Source of the DNA: Diospyros lotus
Lineage: Eukaryota > Streptophyta > Magnoliopsida > Ericales > Ebenaceae
Reading direction: 5' to 3'
Assembly: GCF_014633365.1 (NCBI RefSeq)
Contig: NC_068347.1
Location: forward strand, 13,855,655-13,919,654
DNA length: 64,000 nucleotides
Shown here: positions 1-10,951 of the stretch, piece after piece
Numbering within the stretch: the stretch's first letter is position 1
How the letters are laid out: each line of letters begins with the position of its first letter
The notes under the pieces: model-generated
What the model saw: the letters and a program-made list of their open reading frames with translations, nothing else
What the model was told of the DNA's origin: nothing
The model's database searches: none
Made by a program: the position numbers and the translations under genes

Positions 1-250
1 GTTCCAGTAATCCTTATCCATTTTGTATTGCAAGTTCCATTAATCTTTATCCATTTTGGATTGTAAGGTCCAGTAATCCTTATCCATTTTGGATTGCAAG
101 TTCGATTAATCTTTATCCATTTTGGATTGCAAGTTCCAGTAATCCTTATCCATTTTGGATTGCAAGTTCTATTAATCCTTATCCATTTTGGATTGCAAGT
201 TCCAGTAATCCTTATCCATTTTGGATTGTAAGTTCCAGTAATCCTAATCC
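1..250 (+). repeat. 33-bp minisatellite with 66-bp higher-order alternation
   Basis: About 7.5 tandem copies of a 33-bp unit start at 1, 34, 67, 100, 133, 166, 199 and 232. Type-1 units carry CAGTAATCC and type-2 units carry ATTAATCT or ATTAATCC. They alternate for the first six copies, giving a 66-bp higher-order unit, and the last two are type 1. The same unit occurs about 2.3 times in LTR A2 (11108-11190), so this block is probably part of another A-family LTR. It is joined at 250-259 to the end of an internal region (GGAGAAAT) just before LTR A1, which implies a large internal deletion. Confidence 0.9.
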
Positions 251-259
251 TGGAGAAAT

Positions 260-2900
260 TGTAACGACCCGTTAGAGGGCCTAGTATTTATTTAGAATTA
301 GTTAATTAATTATTGAAGTAATTAATTAAGAGGATTTTCCATTTAATTATTTAATATGGCAATTTAGATTTTTATTGAGTAAATAGCATTTAATTATTTA
401 TTTATTTTTGAAATTAAATGCAAGGACTTGAAGGACATTTAAGAAGTTGTTATTTATTTAATTTAGTTAATATGAGTTATTAAGAGATTAGTGATTCCAT
501 CCGTGAGAGGATTGGGATTAGAGTCTCCTGGATATAGTAGGAGAAGGAGAAGGGCATTAGGTTTCCTATAGACATATGTATATATGAATAGCCTCATTAG
601 CCTTAGTCTCTTCACGCCGCTGAAAGAGAGAAAAATCGTGAAGAACAGAGGAGCCAAGAAGCAGTAGCAGATTCAAAGTCTTGCATAAGAATCTCTTTTG
701 GAGATCATTAGGGTTCGATCAGAAAGTCTAAGGCAAGTATCCCATCCCTGTAATCCATTCTTACGGGATTATAGTTCAGTGATACCCTCAGTTGATTCAA
801 GATTCTTAGTGTAATTCAGATTAATTCAGCAGTATGTATGTATATATTTTTCATGCATGTACAGTGAGTTCAAGCTTTGCATAGAAGGCTTTCGGGAGAT
901 TATTGAGTCAATTAAGAAGATCATAAGGCAAGTATCCTTCCCCTGTAATCATTTCTTACAGGTCTTGATTTAGTTTGATATTAGATTTCCAGAATTGAAT
1001 CAGTTCCAGTGCATGTATATATATATATGTGCGTTACAGTGAGTTATTTCAGTTCAGTGCATGTTTATATATGTATTTACATGCGTACAGTGAGTACCAG
1101 CCAGTTCATACATGTTCCTTGCAACGTTTACATTAGTTATGATCAGTAAATCATCCCTCAAGTTGTTAATATATCAATTGGGATTGTTCTCCCAAGATTT
1201 CTTTTGGAATGGTGTAGTGAAGCTAAGTTTTGATTCAAGTTATGATCTCTGTTATCGTAAGCTTTATATCTGATAAGATTCCAGTCATTCAAATAAGTCT
1301 TGTGTCATTCGAATAAGTTTCAAAGCATCCGAATAAGTTTCAGTGTTATCGTAATGTTTTTCCCTTATAATGTATCAGTCATTCGAATGAGTGCCTTGTC
1401 ATTCGAATGAGTCCTGAGATATCGTATCATTCGTATGAATTTTTGAGGTTTTTAGACTGTCATTCGAATAAGTCTTGTTGTCATTCTAATGAGCCCTTGA
1501 AAATGTGAGTAAGTTGTTGCTTTGTATAGCTTAGCATTCGAATGAGCCTTCTTGTCATTCGAATGATCTTCAAATTGATTCGAATAAAGTTACTGTTGCA
1601 TTCGAATGAGTCACTTTTTTCCAGTTCAAATGTTGGAAATTTTCAAAATTCATTCGAATGAATTTGAGAGTCATTCGAATGAGTCCCAGATCAGATCCGA
1701 ATAGCCTTTGATTATCATCTATCATTCGAATGAGCCTTATGTCATTCGAATGAGTCTCTGTCATTCGAATGAGTTTTCTGCCATTCGAATGAGCTTGCTG
1801 AAATCCTTTTCTTTCATTCAAATGGCTGCCTTTTCATTCAAATTGCTTCCTTAGACTTTCTCAATCATCCAAATAGTATGAAATGGCATCCAAATAGCTT
1901 CCAATAAATTCTTGATTCAAGTTTTAAATTTAATATGAATATTCAATTATTCAAATATTGAATTTTTATGCCAAGATATCATAAAAATCCAATATGCCAT
2001 GCCTATACTTAGAAATTTCAAAATATTTGAATCTCAATATTTCTAGTAAAAATCATATACCATGTTTAGCAGTTCATTATGACATGGTCAGCATTATTTT
2101 GTGAGATTATGTACATACACACTGTATGAGCATTGGGCATGACTTATGTGGAGCACTACATATCGTGTGTCAGCATTTATATGAGCATTGCATTATGCGC
2201 GCCAGGCGGCTTGTCCGCGGGGATCCCACTAGTATCAGTACAATTATATCTCAGTTATGAGTTGCTTGCCTGATGTCGACCAGGGAGCTAGGGGCATATT
2301 GCCCAAAGTATGTGCTTACAGTTTTTATGTTTGCAGGACTCAGATCAGTCAGGTATGTGTTACAGTTATGTGGGCCTACGTGCCAAAGTTGCATACCTGC
2401 ATTTAGTTTACAGTTTATGTGTATTACATCTTATAATGCCATCTAGTGATTATTATATCTCTCAGTACAAGTTCAGTAAGTATTTTTATCAGTATCGATA
2501 TTCTTCGATTCAGCTTCATTTATTCTTTCCAGTTTATTACTTGCTGAGCTTTGTAGCTCACCTTGTACTCTTCACCATTCCAGGTCTTAGTGGGGGAGTA
2601 CCAGATGTGGGGCCTAGCAGCAGTGTCCAGTAGTGTGTGTACGTGGAGCCGCTCAAGACCAAAGATGTCTGGGAGTTGTTAGTTTATTAGTGAGTGCTTG
2701 ATCAGTTTAGATTTATTTTATATTCCAGTTTAGGGATTTCCCTTAGATGCAATTATGATTTCAGTTTTTGTTGACTCAGAGTTTTATTACAGTTAATTGA
2801 TATATACAGTATTAGTATCAAAATTCAGTTATCAGTCAGTTTATTTTATTATTCTCAGTAGCACCTCTTCTCGGGCAGTTCTAGGAGAGGGGGTGTTATA
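260..2900 (+). repeat. Long Ty3/gypsy LTR, family A (copy A1)
   Basis: A 2.64-kb LTR. It starts TGTAACGACCCG directly after a purine-rich tract and ends GGGGGTGTTATA, where the sister copy A2 ends TGTTACA. The first about 250 bp and last about 90 bp match, in reverse, the short LTR at 2910-3327. Inside, a leader segment with AAGGCAAGTATCC is duplicated near 732 and 930. A dense array of CATTCGAATG-type palindromes spans 1280-1900. A GCGCGCCAGGCGG block lies near 2196, a hairpin at 2545-2560, and an acceptor-like CATTCCAGG near 2576. No coding capacity is credible. The start and end rest on the TG..TA termini and comparison with A2. Confidence 0.85.
1280..1900. repeat. Array of CATTCGAATG palindromes in LTR A1
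   Basis: By eye there are about eleven exact copies of the 10-bp perfect palindrome CATTCGAATG, several followed by AGTC or AGCC. At least a dozen one- or two-base variants (CATTCGAATA, CATCCGAATA, CATTCAAATG) lie between them. Spacing is irregular, often about 18-22 bp. The intervening sequence is not repeated, so this is a dispersed motif array rather than a simple tandem repeat. Function unknown. Confidence 0.85.
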
Positions 2901-2951
2901 GTATTGTACTGTAACACCCCCTCTCCTAGAACTGCCCGAGAAGAGGTGCTA
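2859..2951. repeat. Head-to-head LTR ends forming a 42-bp inverted repeat
   Basis: The last 42 bp of LTR A1 (2859-2900) and the first 42 bp of the minus-strand LTR (2910-2951) are reverse complements with one mismatch, separated by 9 bp (GTATTGTAC). A transcript crossing this point would fold into a strong hairpin. Confidence 0.92.
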
Positions 2952-3327
2952 CGGGGAAAATAAAATAAACTAACTGATAAATTGAAATCTGATTAATACA
3001 TAGTCTCACCTGATTAATAATAATACAAAAATTATTATTAACACTCTCAATTAAAAATAAAACTCCAAAATTACCTTCATGCCCTTGCATTTAATTTCCA
3101 CAAAATAAATGCTATTTAAATACTATTCTCTCAATTAAAAATCTAAATTGCCACCTTAGCAAATTCCTTTAACTCCAACATTAAAAAGAAATAAATTCTA
3201 TTCTTTTCTTTCAAAATCTCTAAATTGCCACATTAAATAATTAATTGGCAAAATCTCTTAATCAATACTTCAATAATTAATTAAATAATTTCTAAATAAA
3301 TATTGGACCCTCTAATGGGTCGTTACA
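2910..3327 (-). repeat. Short 418-bp 3' LTR of Tekay-like element 1
   Basis: It has TG..CA termini: TGTAACACCCC at 2910 and GGGTCGTTACA ending at 3327. On the minus strand it follows a purine-rich tract (AAGGAGGGGAGAAAT, about 3328-3343) that fits a polypurine tract. Its two ends match the two ends of the 2.64-kb LTR A, and the middle about 2.2 kb is absent. It therefore looks like a short-LTR member of the same family or an internal deletion derivative. Confidence 0.85.
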
Positions 3328-3429
3328 ATTTCTCCCCTCCTTAAAAGAATTTGGTCCTCCAAATTCGTACCTGGTTACTCAAACAACGAGGGGGAAAAGA
3401 CTCCTCATCTCTTCTTCTTATTCTCACGT

Positions 3430-4740
3430 CGCCTCTTCTGACGAGTGACACTACTATTGCACTTTCATGAGAGGAATTGATCGGTTCCTCAAAATCTTTT
3501 CTTTACGCTCTAAAATACTGATAGGAATCTCTACATGGGACACATTTTCTCTAACTTCAAGAGTCTGAAAATCAATCACAAGCTGAGAATCTGGCACATA
3601 CTTCCTCAACATTAAAACGTGAAACATGTAGGACAACTGAGATGGCAAAACTAACTCATATGCCAAAGTCCCTATCCGTCTCAAAATCTCAAACGGACCA
3701 ATGTAACGGGGACTAAGCTTCCCTGTTACGCCAAATCTACGAACTCCTTTAATAGGCATGACCCTTGACCAGACATGGTCACCTACCTCAAACTTGAGGT
3801 CTCGTCGTCGCTTATCTGCATAGCTCTTATGTCTGTCTTGGGTTGTTTTCATTTTAGCTTTGATCACTTGGACCTTTTCTGTCGTTTGCTCAAACAATTT
3901 CAGGACCTAATAAAGCCTTATCTCCAATCTCTTCCCAACATATCGGCGATCGACATGGTCGCCCATACAAAGCCTCATACGGACATTCCAAGACTTGAAT
4001 GGAACTATTATTGTAGACAAATTCTACCAAAGGTGGATACTCATCCCAACTACCTTGGAAATCTAGAACATAAGCTCTCAACATGTTCTCGAGAGTCCTA
4101 ATAGTCCTCTCTGACTAGCTATTTGTCTGTGGATGAAATACTGTATAAACTTCAACTAAGATCCTAATGCATCATGCAAAACTCCCCAAAAATGAGAAGT
4201 AAAACGAGGATCTCGATCTGATACAATGCTGGATGGAACATCGTGTAACTTCATAATCTCCTCAATATAAATTCTGGCAAATCTATTCAATGGATAAGTC
4301 TTCTTAATAGACAGAAAATGGGCTGATTTAGTCAAATGATCAACAATCACCCATATAGCATCGTAGCCTCTAGTCATCCTGGGTAACCCATCACAAAATC
4401 CATAGCAACATTATCCCACTTTCACTCTGGAATAGGTAATGGAACTAATAAACCTACAGGTTTCTGATGTTCCGCTTTAACTTGTTGGCATACTGAACAC
4501 TGCAAAACATAATTGGCTACATCTTTCTTCATACCACTCCACCAATACTGCCGCTTTAGGTCATGGTACATCTTCGCAACACCTGGATGAATAATGTAAC
4601 GACTCTTGTGCGCTTCACTCAAAATCTCTTACTTAAGATTTCCATCATCGGGTATACAAATACATCCTTGAAATAAAAGTATACTATCACTCCATAGAGT
4701 ATATCTCAAAGGAGAAAATTTTTCAATATCTGCTTAAATC
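3430..4740 (-). pseudogene. Integrase with chromodomain-like tail (Tekay-like 1)
   Basis: Three disjoint frames cover the protein. The N-terminal zinc-binding domain (4422-4622) keeps an H..H..CSVC pattern and YWWSGMKKDV. The catalytic core (4156-4377) keeps the first Asp (WVIVDHLTKSAHF) and the second (IVSDRDPRF). A further core segment lies at 3890-4084 (YNNSSIQ..PYEALYGR). The C-terminus (3454-3897) has VGDHVWSRVMPIKG, KLSPRYIGPFEIL and VFHVLMLRKYVPD-like strings. It ends in an ERKEKILRNRSIPLMKVQ stretch, where chromoviruses carry a chromodomain. A stop follows that stretch, so the domain is incomplete. The enzyme would insert the cDNA into chromatin; this copy cannot be functional. Confidence 0.85.
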
Positions 4741-4749
4741 TGAGCCAAC

Positions 4750-6130
4750 TTCTTATCTTTTGATTGCTGGTCCTTGATTAAATCAAACAACTCGGGTTGC
4801 ACCCTCATATAAGCGCAACTCATCACTGTACTATCATCTGGGATTGAAATAGATAGAGTACTCAATTGCTCCAATAACTTCCATTCTTGACCTATCCTCC
4901 TAACCATAGAAGCTCCTTACCGACTCAAAGCATCGGCTACTACGCTAGCCTTTTCTGGATGGTATAGAATTCTCACAGTCGAAATCTTTAAATAACTCGA
5001 CCCAACATCTTTGCCTCATGCTCAATTCTTTCTATGATAGAAGATAATGTAACCTCTTATGATCTGTATAAATCTCAACCTTCTCACCATATAAATAGTG
5101 TCTCCATATCTTCAATGTAAATACTATTGCTGTCAACACTAAATCATGAGTGGGGTAATTCACCTCGTGTTTCTTCAATTGTCTAGATGCATAAGCATTA
5201 ACTCAACCTTATTTCATCAATATGTAACCCAAACCTGAATGAGAAGCATTACTGTAGATGGAATATTTCTCTCCACTTCTTGGTATGGCTAAAATTGGTG
5301 CAGTAGTCAACTTCTATTTCAATTCTTGGAAAGCACATTCACACGCGTCATTCCATTCCAACTTCTCTCATTTCTTTGTCATCTTAGTCATAAGGGAAGA
5401 TAAACGAACAAATCTCTCAATGAATTGCCTATAATAGCTTGCAAGACCTAGAAATTATGTATCTTTGTCACTGTCGTAGGTCTCGGCCAATCCATAATTG
5501 TTTTAATCTTGTCTGGATCTACTGAAATGCCATCTCCAAACACCACATGGCCTAGAAATCCAATCTGAGTGAGCCAGAACTCACACTTACTAAACTTGGC
5601 ATATAATTGCTTCTCTCTAAGCCTCTACAATACTATAGTAAGATGCTTCGTATTCTCCTCTACACTGGGTGAGTAACTAGAATATCATCTATGAAGACAG
5701 TAATGAAGCAATCTAAGTACTCACACGAAACTTGATTCATCAAATCCATGAAAACAATTGGAGCATTCGCTAACCCAAATGGCATCACCACAAACTCATA
5801 GTGTCCTTAGTCAGTCCTGAAAGCAATCTTTTAAATATCATTATCTCTGACTCGCAGCTGGTGGTAACCTGATCTTAAGTCTTATCTTTGAGAACACTTT
5901 AGCTCATCGCAACTGGTCTAATAAATCATCCACTTGAGGTAAGGGGTACTTGTTCTTCACTATCACCTGATTCAATTGGCTATAATCTAAGCACAATCTC
6001 AAAGATCCATCTTTCTTCCTCACAAACCATTCTGGTGAGCCTCATAGGGATGAACTGAGTTAGATAAAACCCTTTTCTATTAATTCTTCTAACTAGGTCC
6101 TTAACTCCTTTAGCTTATCAGGTGCCATTC
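4750..6130 (-). pseudogene. Reverse transcriptase / RNase H (Tekay-like 1)
   Basis: No long frame survives, but conserved blocks can be read across frames. These include a [16 protein letters not shown] string near 5790, the polymerase active site FIDDIL near 5680, and the RNase H block IYTDHKRL near 5070. Between them are connection-domain traces. The region sits between integrase and protease as expected for gypsy elements. Numerous stops show long decay. Confidence 0.75.
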
Positions 6131-6379
6131 GATATGGAGCCTTAGAAATAGGCTGTATACCAAGCAATAATTCAATAGGAAACTCTGCTCCTCTCCGAGG
6201 AGGTAATCCTGATAATTCATTAGGGGAAACATCTGGGACATCTCATACTACTAGCACCTCAAACAACTTTCTCTTGCTTCCCTCATCTGAGGTAACAAAA
6301 GCTAGGTAAGCTTCACATCCATCATGCATCAGCTTCTCTACTTTCATCACTGAGATCATAGGAATCGTAGCCATAGGCT

Positions 6380-6725
6380 TAACTCCTCAATATATCTGGA
6401 CTGGCTGTCGAGCTAGATCAAAGTCTATAATCTTCCATCGACGGTCAACTCTTATATAATGCCGTGACAACCAATCCATGCCAAGGATCAAATCAAAATT
6501 CCTAACATCAAGAATTTCTAAGTCTCCAAATAACTTCTTATCATGTACCTCGATCTCACAATTCTCAAACATTTCTCTTGATAGCATATGCTTGTTGAAC
6601 TACCGTGGCATAATCCACACTCTGAGCTCCTCCAAAAGAGTGGATAATATCAGCACACAATCATCTCTGAAATTTAGCAGCCTTATTTGCTTCAGTGGAC
6701 ACCAACTCTAAGACATATCTAGTTA
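6380..6725 (-). pseudogene. Aspartic protease fragment (Tekay-like 1)
   Basis: The 6387-6587 frame has the flap and C-terminal blocks of retropepsin: a FDLILGMDWL string (residues about 31-40) followed by DRRWKIIDF. The catalytic Asp region upstream is degraded; traces of a cysteine- and histidine-containing stretch lie around 6600-6720. The fragment lies between gag and RT as in gypsy polyproteins. Confidence 0.7.
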
Positions 6726-6737
6726 AGGCTGTAAACT

Positions 6738-7329
6738 CTACCTCACATTGGGCCACTGTCTTGGTACCTTACACCAACTCAACGAACTTAAAAACTTTTT
6801 GGTCCTTGACCCATGCTGAATAATAAGCGTCATTGAACACTTGCTAAAATTCGACCCATGTGGGTTCTTGATTACCAACCTCTGGCGGGCAGTCTTCCAC
6901 CATCTCTCGGCATCGCCTCTAAATAAGAATGTGCTAAGTCGCACTCGGCGATCGTCCATACAATTGATAGCATCCAATTCTCAATTGTTGTTGCATCTGT
7001 GCCTCCATAGAATGCTGATGGTCGAAAGGCCATCAAATCCTTTAATAGTTGACTCCCTATATCTGTCTCCACAACTGGAGTTGTTAGAGCGGCTGGCTTA
7101 TCGCCTCTACTACCTCCTACTTCTTAGGGAACTTGCGATTCCCTTCCCTGATTAGTAACTAGGGTATCTATCACTCTCATCAATCCTGCTAACATATCTC
7201 GCATCTCTACCATTCCCTACTGTAGATTGCAACTAGACTCTCCTGGTGAGCCTAGTATGAACACTAGAACCTCATCTTGCATAGAAGTAGCCTAACTGTG
7301 AGTACGGGGTCGTCCACCTCTATTACTCA
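6738..7329 (-). pseudogene. Gag (Tekay-like 1), degraded
   Basis: The likely start is an ATG at about 7329 beginning MSNRGGRPRTHS, followed by in-frame stops. Conserved capsid-like blocks remain: KDLMAFRPSAFYGGTD..AENW-type near 7000 and FLFRGDAERWW near 6900. Gag would package element RNA. The zinc-knuckle part is not recognisable. Confidence 0.75.
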
Positions 7330-7349
7330 TCTTTCTGCATCACCTATTT

Positions 7350-8335
7350 CTTTTTGGGGATATGCCTTAGAAACGGTAGCATACATTCTGAACTTGGTAC
7401 CCTCCAAGTCTGTACCTAGGACACCCTATGAGATGTGGACGGGACGAAAGCCTAGTCTAAATCATCTCAAGATATGGGGTTGTCCAGCTTATGTATTGAC
7501 TAAGGGGAGTAAGTTGGAACCAAGGTCAGAATTATGCTACTTCATAGGATATCCAAAAGGCACTCGTGGTGGATATTTCTATTATCCTAAGGAGCAGAAA
7601 GTACTAATCAGTACTCATGCTAGATACTTGGAGGATGATCAGAGTATGTCCACTAAGGCTTCAAGCAGAGTAGAACTAGATGATAAGTTGTCTTCTGAAC
7701 AAACTTCAGGTACATCTAGTGTCCCAATTGAGGAACCAAAAGAGACACAACCGAGTGTTTCTATACGCACGGAGCCTCGTCGTAGTGGGAGGGAAACTAA
7801 AGTTCCTGATAGATGGACAGGAGAAGCTTTCGAGCTAGTCTCTGACAATCAGGAACAAGATCCTACTAGATACGAGGAGGCTATCCTTGATGTCGATGTA
7901 GACAAGTGGCGCCTTGCAATGGATGTCGAGATTGAGTCTATGCATCTCAATCAGGTTTGGGATCTTGTAGCTACACCTGAAGGGGTAAAACCCATAGGGT
8001 GTAAGTGGGTATACAAGAGGAAAAGGGGAGCGGATGGAAAGGTGCAAACCTTTAAAGCAAGGTTGGTTGCAAAAGGATTTACTCAGAAAGAAGGGATCGA
8101 TTATGAGGAAACCTTTTCACTAGTAGCCATGCTTAAATCCATTCGCATACTCCTTGCCATAGCATGTCATTATGACTATGAGATATGGAAAATGGATGTT
8201 AAGACGGCCTTTCTTAATGGCCATCTTAGTGAAGACATCTATATGTCCCAACCAGAAGGCTATGTTGTGAAAGGCCAAGATCACATGGTCTGCAAGCTTA
8301 AGAAGTCCATTTATGGACTTAAGCAGGCATCAAGG
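7350..8335 (+). pseudogene. Copia integrase C-terminus and RT N-terminus
   Basis: An open frame begins with the integrase segment FWGYALETVAYILN and continues through TPYEMWTGRKPSLNHLKIWG, typical of copia integrase ends. An acidic/serine linker follows. RT begins with KWRLAMDVEIESM, WVYKRKRGADG, KARLVAKGFTQ and MDVKTAFLNG, the last holding the first catalytic Asp. It ends at KSIYGLKQASR, where the sequence changes to the tail of an inverted LTR. The frame is open here, so this part is less decayed than the neighbouring gypsy element. The track start codon at 7277 lies in gypsy-derived sequence and is not a real start. Confidence 0.88.
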
Positions 8336-8337
8336 GT

Positions 8338-9839
8338 TGAAGGATCATCACGAGGATACATAGCATGCAACGAAAGCGTTTTTAAAAAAAAACTTTCCTC
8401 GTATTGATTAGAATCTAGGAAACTTACTTTTCCTTCGGATTACCGGACGGAATGAAGCGATAGGAGGAGGATGGGCGGGCGCTTCTTCACGTGGTGGAGA
8501 TGACGACTGTCCTGCAATCCTTCGGCTCCTTCGCATCAGAACTTGCACGTTCTCTTGATCTTCCAAAGGTATGACTCAAAACTCGTGGCCTCTCTTTTGG
8601 TGAAGAAGAGTAAAAAAAAAACCTTAGATGAAAAACAACCAAAGAGAGAATATATATAGGGAGAACCCTAGGGTTAAAACCCTAGTGGGCCAAACCCTAG
8701 TGGGCCAAGTTCATTTAATTAATTTTCTAATTGGGTTAGCCCAATTAATTAACTAATGAACTATTATTTTATTCTAGCCCAATTAATTATGGACCATTCT
8801 GAATAAAATAATTCTCTCTCAATGTAATTCACCCAACAAGCCAAATGTATTAAATAATACATGAGTTATATCGAGCTACCCCGGGGACCAAAAGACAAAT
8901 TATTCACGGCTACTAAAATGACCAAAATATCCCTGCTACCTAGTAGCTATATTTTGTCATTCTAAGTGTTCCAACTATCACCATATAGTAACACTGACCT
9001 CACGAATAATTTTGCATATGCAATGTCTTTGACCTACTAGTGTAATGACGAAAATACCCCTCTGCGTAACACCCATCATTTAGAAAGGAATAATGTACTA
9101 ACACCTCTCTAAATGATTTCTACCATCCTTAGATCACTAGTCCAATAATCCGTGACTACTCGAATGTACTTGCTTATCACTGGAAGCTACCCAGAAGCAC
9201 ACACTCTTAAGTCACGTTCCCAGGGCCTTGGATTATTTGATTATTCTTGGACAATCACAAGGGGGTGAATCACAGAAACTATCTTGTATTAGTCTGTCTT
9301 AGCTAATTAGAAACCATACTCCCAATTAAAAAGGTTATTGATCTTTGATAGACCTCACCTATAGTGAAGCTAAGAATATAGCTCTAGGTTCACTAGACCA
9401 CCAACTAATACTCAAGTATTAGAGTACTCGTCCACATAGTAGCAGTGATAGACTAGTTCCATGATAATTAGTACTTTGTCATTAGCTTCTATCACAGGTC
9501 CACTCTACGCATTCCAAATGCGCTTGTACAATTAGAGTAAACGGACTGTTTACTGGCTAAGGCAAGCCATCCTCCATTAGGATCTATTGCACAATGATCT
9601 TATCATGATAGAATGCCCAGTTCTATCAAAAGATCAAGAGTAATATTTTCTTGCTTATTAAGTACCCATGATTCATGCCTAACTGTGAAGAACGACCCAT
9701 CACATGAATCACTTACTTAATAGCATGGACACTTTTCCAACAATTAAATGCAAATAATATATGTGCCATAAACTGACTAAAAGAAACATCATTACCATAA
9801 ATTAAACAAAACATGTCTTTAGGGCATACATTTCCAATA
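8338..9839 (-). repeat. Copia 3' LTR (inverted segment)
   Basis: Read on the minus strand, the LTR starts TATTGGAAATGTATGCCC (the usual TG changed to TA). It follows a clear polypurine tract (AAGTGGGAGA, 9841-9850) and ends CCTTCA at 8338, about 1.5 kb. A/T-rich leader sequence and a TATATATAGGGAG stretch (about 8650, minus orientation) fall inside. The sister 5' LTR is absent. Confidence 0.85.
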
Positions 9840-9861
9840 ATCTCCCACTTGCACTCAAAGA

Positions 9862-10951
9862 CTATGAAAATCCATAAGTTCCCACCCCTATGACATCTAA
9901 GTGTCTTCGAAAGACCTTCTCTGCCAAAGGCTTGGTGAAAGGATCCGCTAGATTGTTTGATGTAGATATCTGGTCCACCACTATCTCATTCTTCTGGATG
10001 AACTCCCGAATGATGTGGTACTTCCTCTCAATATGCTTGCCCTTTTTGTGGTTCATTGGTTCTTTGCATTGTGACACTGTTCCGGTGTTGTCACACTAAA
10101 GTATAATAGGCTTTTCTACATGCGGTACAACTCCTAGTTCTATAAGGAACTTTCGGAGCCATACTGCTTCCTTGGACGCCTCTGATGCTGCTACATACTC
10201 AGCTTCCATGGTGGAATCAGCAATACAAGATTGCTTGATACTCCGCCATGAAATAGCTCCTCCAGACAAGGTGAAAACATATCCACTAGTGGATTTTCTT
10301 TCATCCTTATCAGCCTGAAAATCTGAGTCTGTGTAGCCTACTGGAACTAAGTCATCAGCTCTGTAGACTAGCATATAATCCTTAGTAGCCTTAAGGTACT
10401 TGAGTATATGCTTTACAGCTTGCCAATGTGCTTCCCCTGGATTTGATTGAAATCTACTTATCATGCCTACAACAAAGCAGATATCTGGCCTGGTACACAG
10501 CATGGCATACATGAGACTTCCTACAACTGAAGCATAAGGAATCCTACTCATGCGTGCCTTTTCTTCCTCTGTCTTGGGACAGTCCCTGGAAGATAAGCCC
10601 AATCTGTGTCTAAAAGGAATTAAAGCCCCTTTACACTGATCCATGCTGAACCTGACCAATATCTTGTCAATATAAGAAGATTGGGATAAACCTAACATTC
10701 TCTGCTTCCTATCTCTAAGAAGCTTTATACCGAGAATGTAACTAGCTTCTCCCATATCTTTCATGCTAAATTGACTTGATAGCCAAATCTTTATTGATGA
10801 CAACATCCCTACATCATTTCCTATGATGAGAATGTCATCAACATATAACACCAGAAAAGACACCTTTTCACCATTTGTTTTCTTATACACGCATGGTTCA
10901 TCTACGTTTGGAATAAATCCATAAGATTTTATAGACTCATCAAAAAGGGTT
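9862..10951 (-). pseudogene. Copia RT C-terminus and RNase H
   Basis: The minus-strand frame starts FDESIKSYGF and has the copia RT active site LYVDDILIIG. It continues through SYILGIKLLRD, the connection domain (PYASVVGSLMYAM, RPDICFVVG) and RNase H (YTDSDFQADKDERKSTSG, EAEYVAASEASKEAVWLRKF). The frame closes near 10096 and resumes at 10077 with CKEPMNHKKGKHIERKYHIIRE and ADPFTKPL, the usual copia C-terminus. The two pieces are separated by a small frame break. The copia-type order (integrase before RT) is confirmed by the other half at 7350-8335. Confidence 0.88.

Larger units (their letters stand above)
2910..7350 (-). mobile_element. Tekay/Del-like Ty3/gypsy element 1, 5' truncated
   Basis: A minus-strand gypsy element with 3' LTR, polypurine tract, integrase, RNase H, reverse transcriptase, protease and gag in the normal order (gag at high coordinates). 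The integrase C-terminus has a chromodomain-like tail, and the protein motifs fit the chromovirus Tekay/Del lineage. The 5' LTR and primer-binding site are missing, because a copia fragment begins at about 7350 just upstream of the gag start. Many stops and frameshifts make it a non-autonomous relic. Confidence 0.88.

Noticed and set aside
1280..1900. CRISPR-like array of short palindromic repeats
   Set aside because: Repeats are 10 bp, irregularly spaced and lie in a plant LTR; no cas genes and no uniform spacers.
2310..2633. 107-residue plus-strand frame
   Set aside because: It lies within LTR A1 and is not conserved as a frame in LTR A2 (where only a different 83-residue frame appears), so it is chance.
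2859..2951. Terminal inverted repeat of a DNA transposon or MITE
   Set aside because: Each arm is the end of a separate LTR with its own polypurine context, so the inverted repeat arises from two insertions in opposite orientation.
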